A stretch of DNA of 22,846 nucleotides from W589 sp964611805 (GTDB taxonomy: Bacteria; Chloroflexota; Dehalococcoidia; Dehalococcoidales; Fen-1064): NCBI GenBank assembly GCA_964611805.1, contig CAZTBG010000032.1, positions 1-22,846 of the forward strand. The letters are read 5' to 3'. The notes beneath the pieces are model-generated. The model did no database searches and was not told where the DNA came from. It saw only the letters and a list, made by a program, of their open reading frames with translations. This document shows positions 22,136-22,846 of the stretch, in pieces. How positions within the stretch are numbered: position 1 is the first letter of the stretch; each line of letters opens with the position of its first letter. Made by a program: the position numbers and the translations under genes.

Positions 22136-22409
22136 CTACAAGATAGTACTAGAAAGTAGTGGTATCCAGAAAGACTGGTCTGCATTAGAGGAAGAATTTC
22201 CGGAACGGATGGAGGAACTTAAGGATTTCCTAAAGAATAATCCAGCGGATAGGCGTAAAGCATTAGGTAAACTAAAGAAGTTAAAAGGGCGTTTCCAGAC
22301 AATCTTGCAGTATGATGTCACCACTAATGATGCCCGTGTATGGTATCAAATCGAGAAAAAAGAGCGTAATGTGATTATTAAATACGCTGGGCATCACCCT
22401 AATTGGTGA
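22116..22409 (+). CDS. RelE/ParE-like toxin
   Basis: A 97-residue basic protein of RelE/ParE shape: an N-terminal strand (KTSYKIVL), helices containing WSALEEEFPERMEELKDFL and DRRKALGKLKKLKG, then a sheet RFQTILQYDVTTNDARVWYQIEKKERNVIIKYAGHHP. The 'L-x-x-L-x-G ... RVWY ... V-x-I-x-Y-x-G-H-H' ending matches the RelE superfamily pattern. Members cut mRNA at the ribosome or poison gyrase; which applies here cannot be told. I start at the ATG at 22116; an upstream in-frame GTG at 22101 would add five residues. The start lies inside the antitoxin gene (20-base overlap), so translation is probably coupled. Its 3' end lies over the opposite-strand gene at 22281-22658. Confidence 0.65.
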   Translation: MSKSKTSYKIVLESSGIQKDWSALEEEFPERMEELKDFLKNNPADRRKALGKLKKLKGRFQTILQYDVTTNDARVWYQIEKKERNVIIKYAGHHPNW

Positions 22410-22658
22410 TAGCGAATTATTGATTGCCCACCTAACCCTTGCTGCTTTCTTAGCTATTTCTTTTCGCTGCTCAGGTGTTAACTTCGTGGCTCGTGCTTTA
22501 CCGCCCTTCAAACCGCCAAGTCTACCTAGAGCCCCAGCAGCAGGATTCTTAGTAGAATCTCCTGGCTTTGGTGTTGGCTCACCAGTAGCTTCTTCGACAA
22601 TCTTAGAAGCTAATACATTTATATCTCGTGCATTCTGCTTGCTTGACCGCTTCGGCAT
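22281..22658 (-). CDS. Small basic protein with GRLGGLKGGKAR motif
   Basis: A 125-residue basic protein. The recognisable part is residues 1 to about 80: MPKRSSKQNARDINVLASKIV, then NPAAGALGRLGGLKGGKARATKLTPEQRKEIAKKAARVRW. This last stretch is typical of a widespread small family of unknown function, often thought to bind nucleic acid because it is so basic; that is inference. Members I recall end near ARVRW, whereas this frame runs on another 44 residues to 22281 across the antisense side of the toxin gene. The tail may be non-conserved, or a stop has been lost by mutation. The start ATG is immediately downstream of a promoter-like element at 22665-22692 with no room for a leader. Confidence 0.6.
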   Translation of the reverse strand: MPKRSSKQNARDINVLASKIVEEATGEPTPKPGDSTKNPAAGALGRLGGLKGGKARATKLTPEQRKEIAKKAARVRWAINNSLSPIRVMPSVFNNHITLFFLDLIPYTGIISGDIILQDCLETPF

Positions 22659-22664
22659 ACCACC

Positions 22665-22692
22665 ATTGTACAACGAACACAAGAAGGGTCAA
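22665..22692 (-). promoter_or_regulatory. Leaderless-type promoter of the GRLGGLKGGKAR gene
   Basis: On the minus strand TTGACC (22692-22687) and TACAAT (22670-22665) are 16 bases apart. Only six bases separate the -10 from the ATG at 22658, so a transcript starting at the usual distance would begin at or next to the start codon. No Shine-Dalgarno sequence is visible, which fits leaderless translation. The -10 lies within TTGTACAA, related to the half-sites before the antitoxin gene. Confidence 0.5.
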
Positions 22693-22821
22693 GTTTTGTT
22701 AAATTGAAATTGACCCACTACCTGCTCGTCGATATGCATTCTGTTATTCAACTCAAACTCTGCTCAGTATTCATGGCCCCATCCCCCTATCCCCCTTGCC
22801 TATCTGGGGAAGGGGAAAGAT

Positions 22822-22846
22822 AAAACAAGAGGGGCGTTAGCCCCTC
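22822..22846 (-). terminator. Terminator-like hairpin at the window end
   Basis: GAGGGGC (22829-22835) and GCCCCTC (22840-22846) form a perfect seven-pair stem with loop GTTA. Read on the minus strand it is followed by TTGTTTTATC, a U-rich tail. It would end a leftward transcript from a gene outside the window. The 22770-22815 stretch beside it is C- and G-run-rich (CCCC/GGGG), with no gene. Confidence 0.5.

Noticed and set aside
1..22846. CRISPR array, tRNA, rRNA, insertion sequence or integrase.
   Set aside because: I looked in the intergenic stretches and found no regularly spaced repeats, tRNA-like cloverleaf, rRNA sequence, transposase or integrase gene.

Overview
The window looks like a piece of a metagenome-assembled bacterial scaffold. 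A run of 100 Ns flanked by two identical 55-base ends points to assembly from short reads. The gene set suggests an anaerobic, syntrophic or acetogenic-type bacterium: a RACo-like corrinoid-activating ferredoxin, two acyl-CoA dehydrogenases with a flavoredoxin-like flavin reductase, QueH rather than QueG for queuosine, and many small housekeeping genes in short operons. The overall style fits Chloroflexota (Dehalococcoidia). That assignment is inference from gene content only; no rRNA or other phylogenetic marker is present.

Left end (1-2735): an AT-richer accessory stretch. It has the 3' part of a gene with two DUF4352-like domains, then a TIR-like protein with a candidate catalytic Glu and a C-terminal beta-rich domain, which may be a defence or NAD-cleaving effector. 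A hairpin-rich and pseudoknot-capable intergenic stretch follows, leading into an unrecognised 218-residue protein.

Core (2758-20661): a leftward operon hisF - YfcE-like phosphodiesterase - MtnX-like HAD phosphatase - queH; an alpha/beta hydrolase and a membrane protein resembling the Pycsar effector PycTM (DUF5706) going right; queA leftward and cinA rightward from a shared divergent promoter region; cvpA leftward and the RACo-like gene rightward from another; an amidase leftward whose stop overlaps that of the RACo-like gene; a small HNH protein; a leftward group flavin reductase - acyl-CoA dehydrogenase - acyl-CoA dehydrogenase; a lipoprotein with coiled coil, 25 consecutive glutamates and a C-terminal globular domain; and an ABC-F ATPase leftward. 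QueA and QueH catalyse the last two steps of queuosine formation, but here they lie in separate transcription units.

Right end (20662-22846): AT-rich accessory DNA again. Two small leftward genes (a zinc-ribbon protein and a 74-residue unknown) diverge from a two-gene rightward toxin-antitoxin-like module (Phd/YefM-like antitoxin, RelE/ParE-like toxin). A 22-base perfect palindrome sits in the promoter region between them. A leftward small basic protein with a GRLGGLKGGKAR motif overlaps the toxin gene end to end and appears to be transcribed from a leaderless promoter. The window ends in a hairpin that looks like a terminator for a leftward gene outside it.

No tRNA, rRNA, CRISPR array or insertion sequence was seen.
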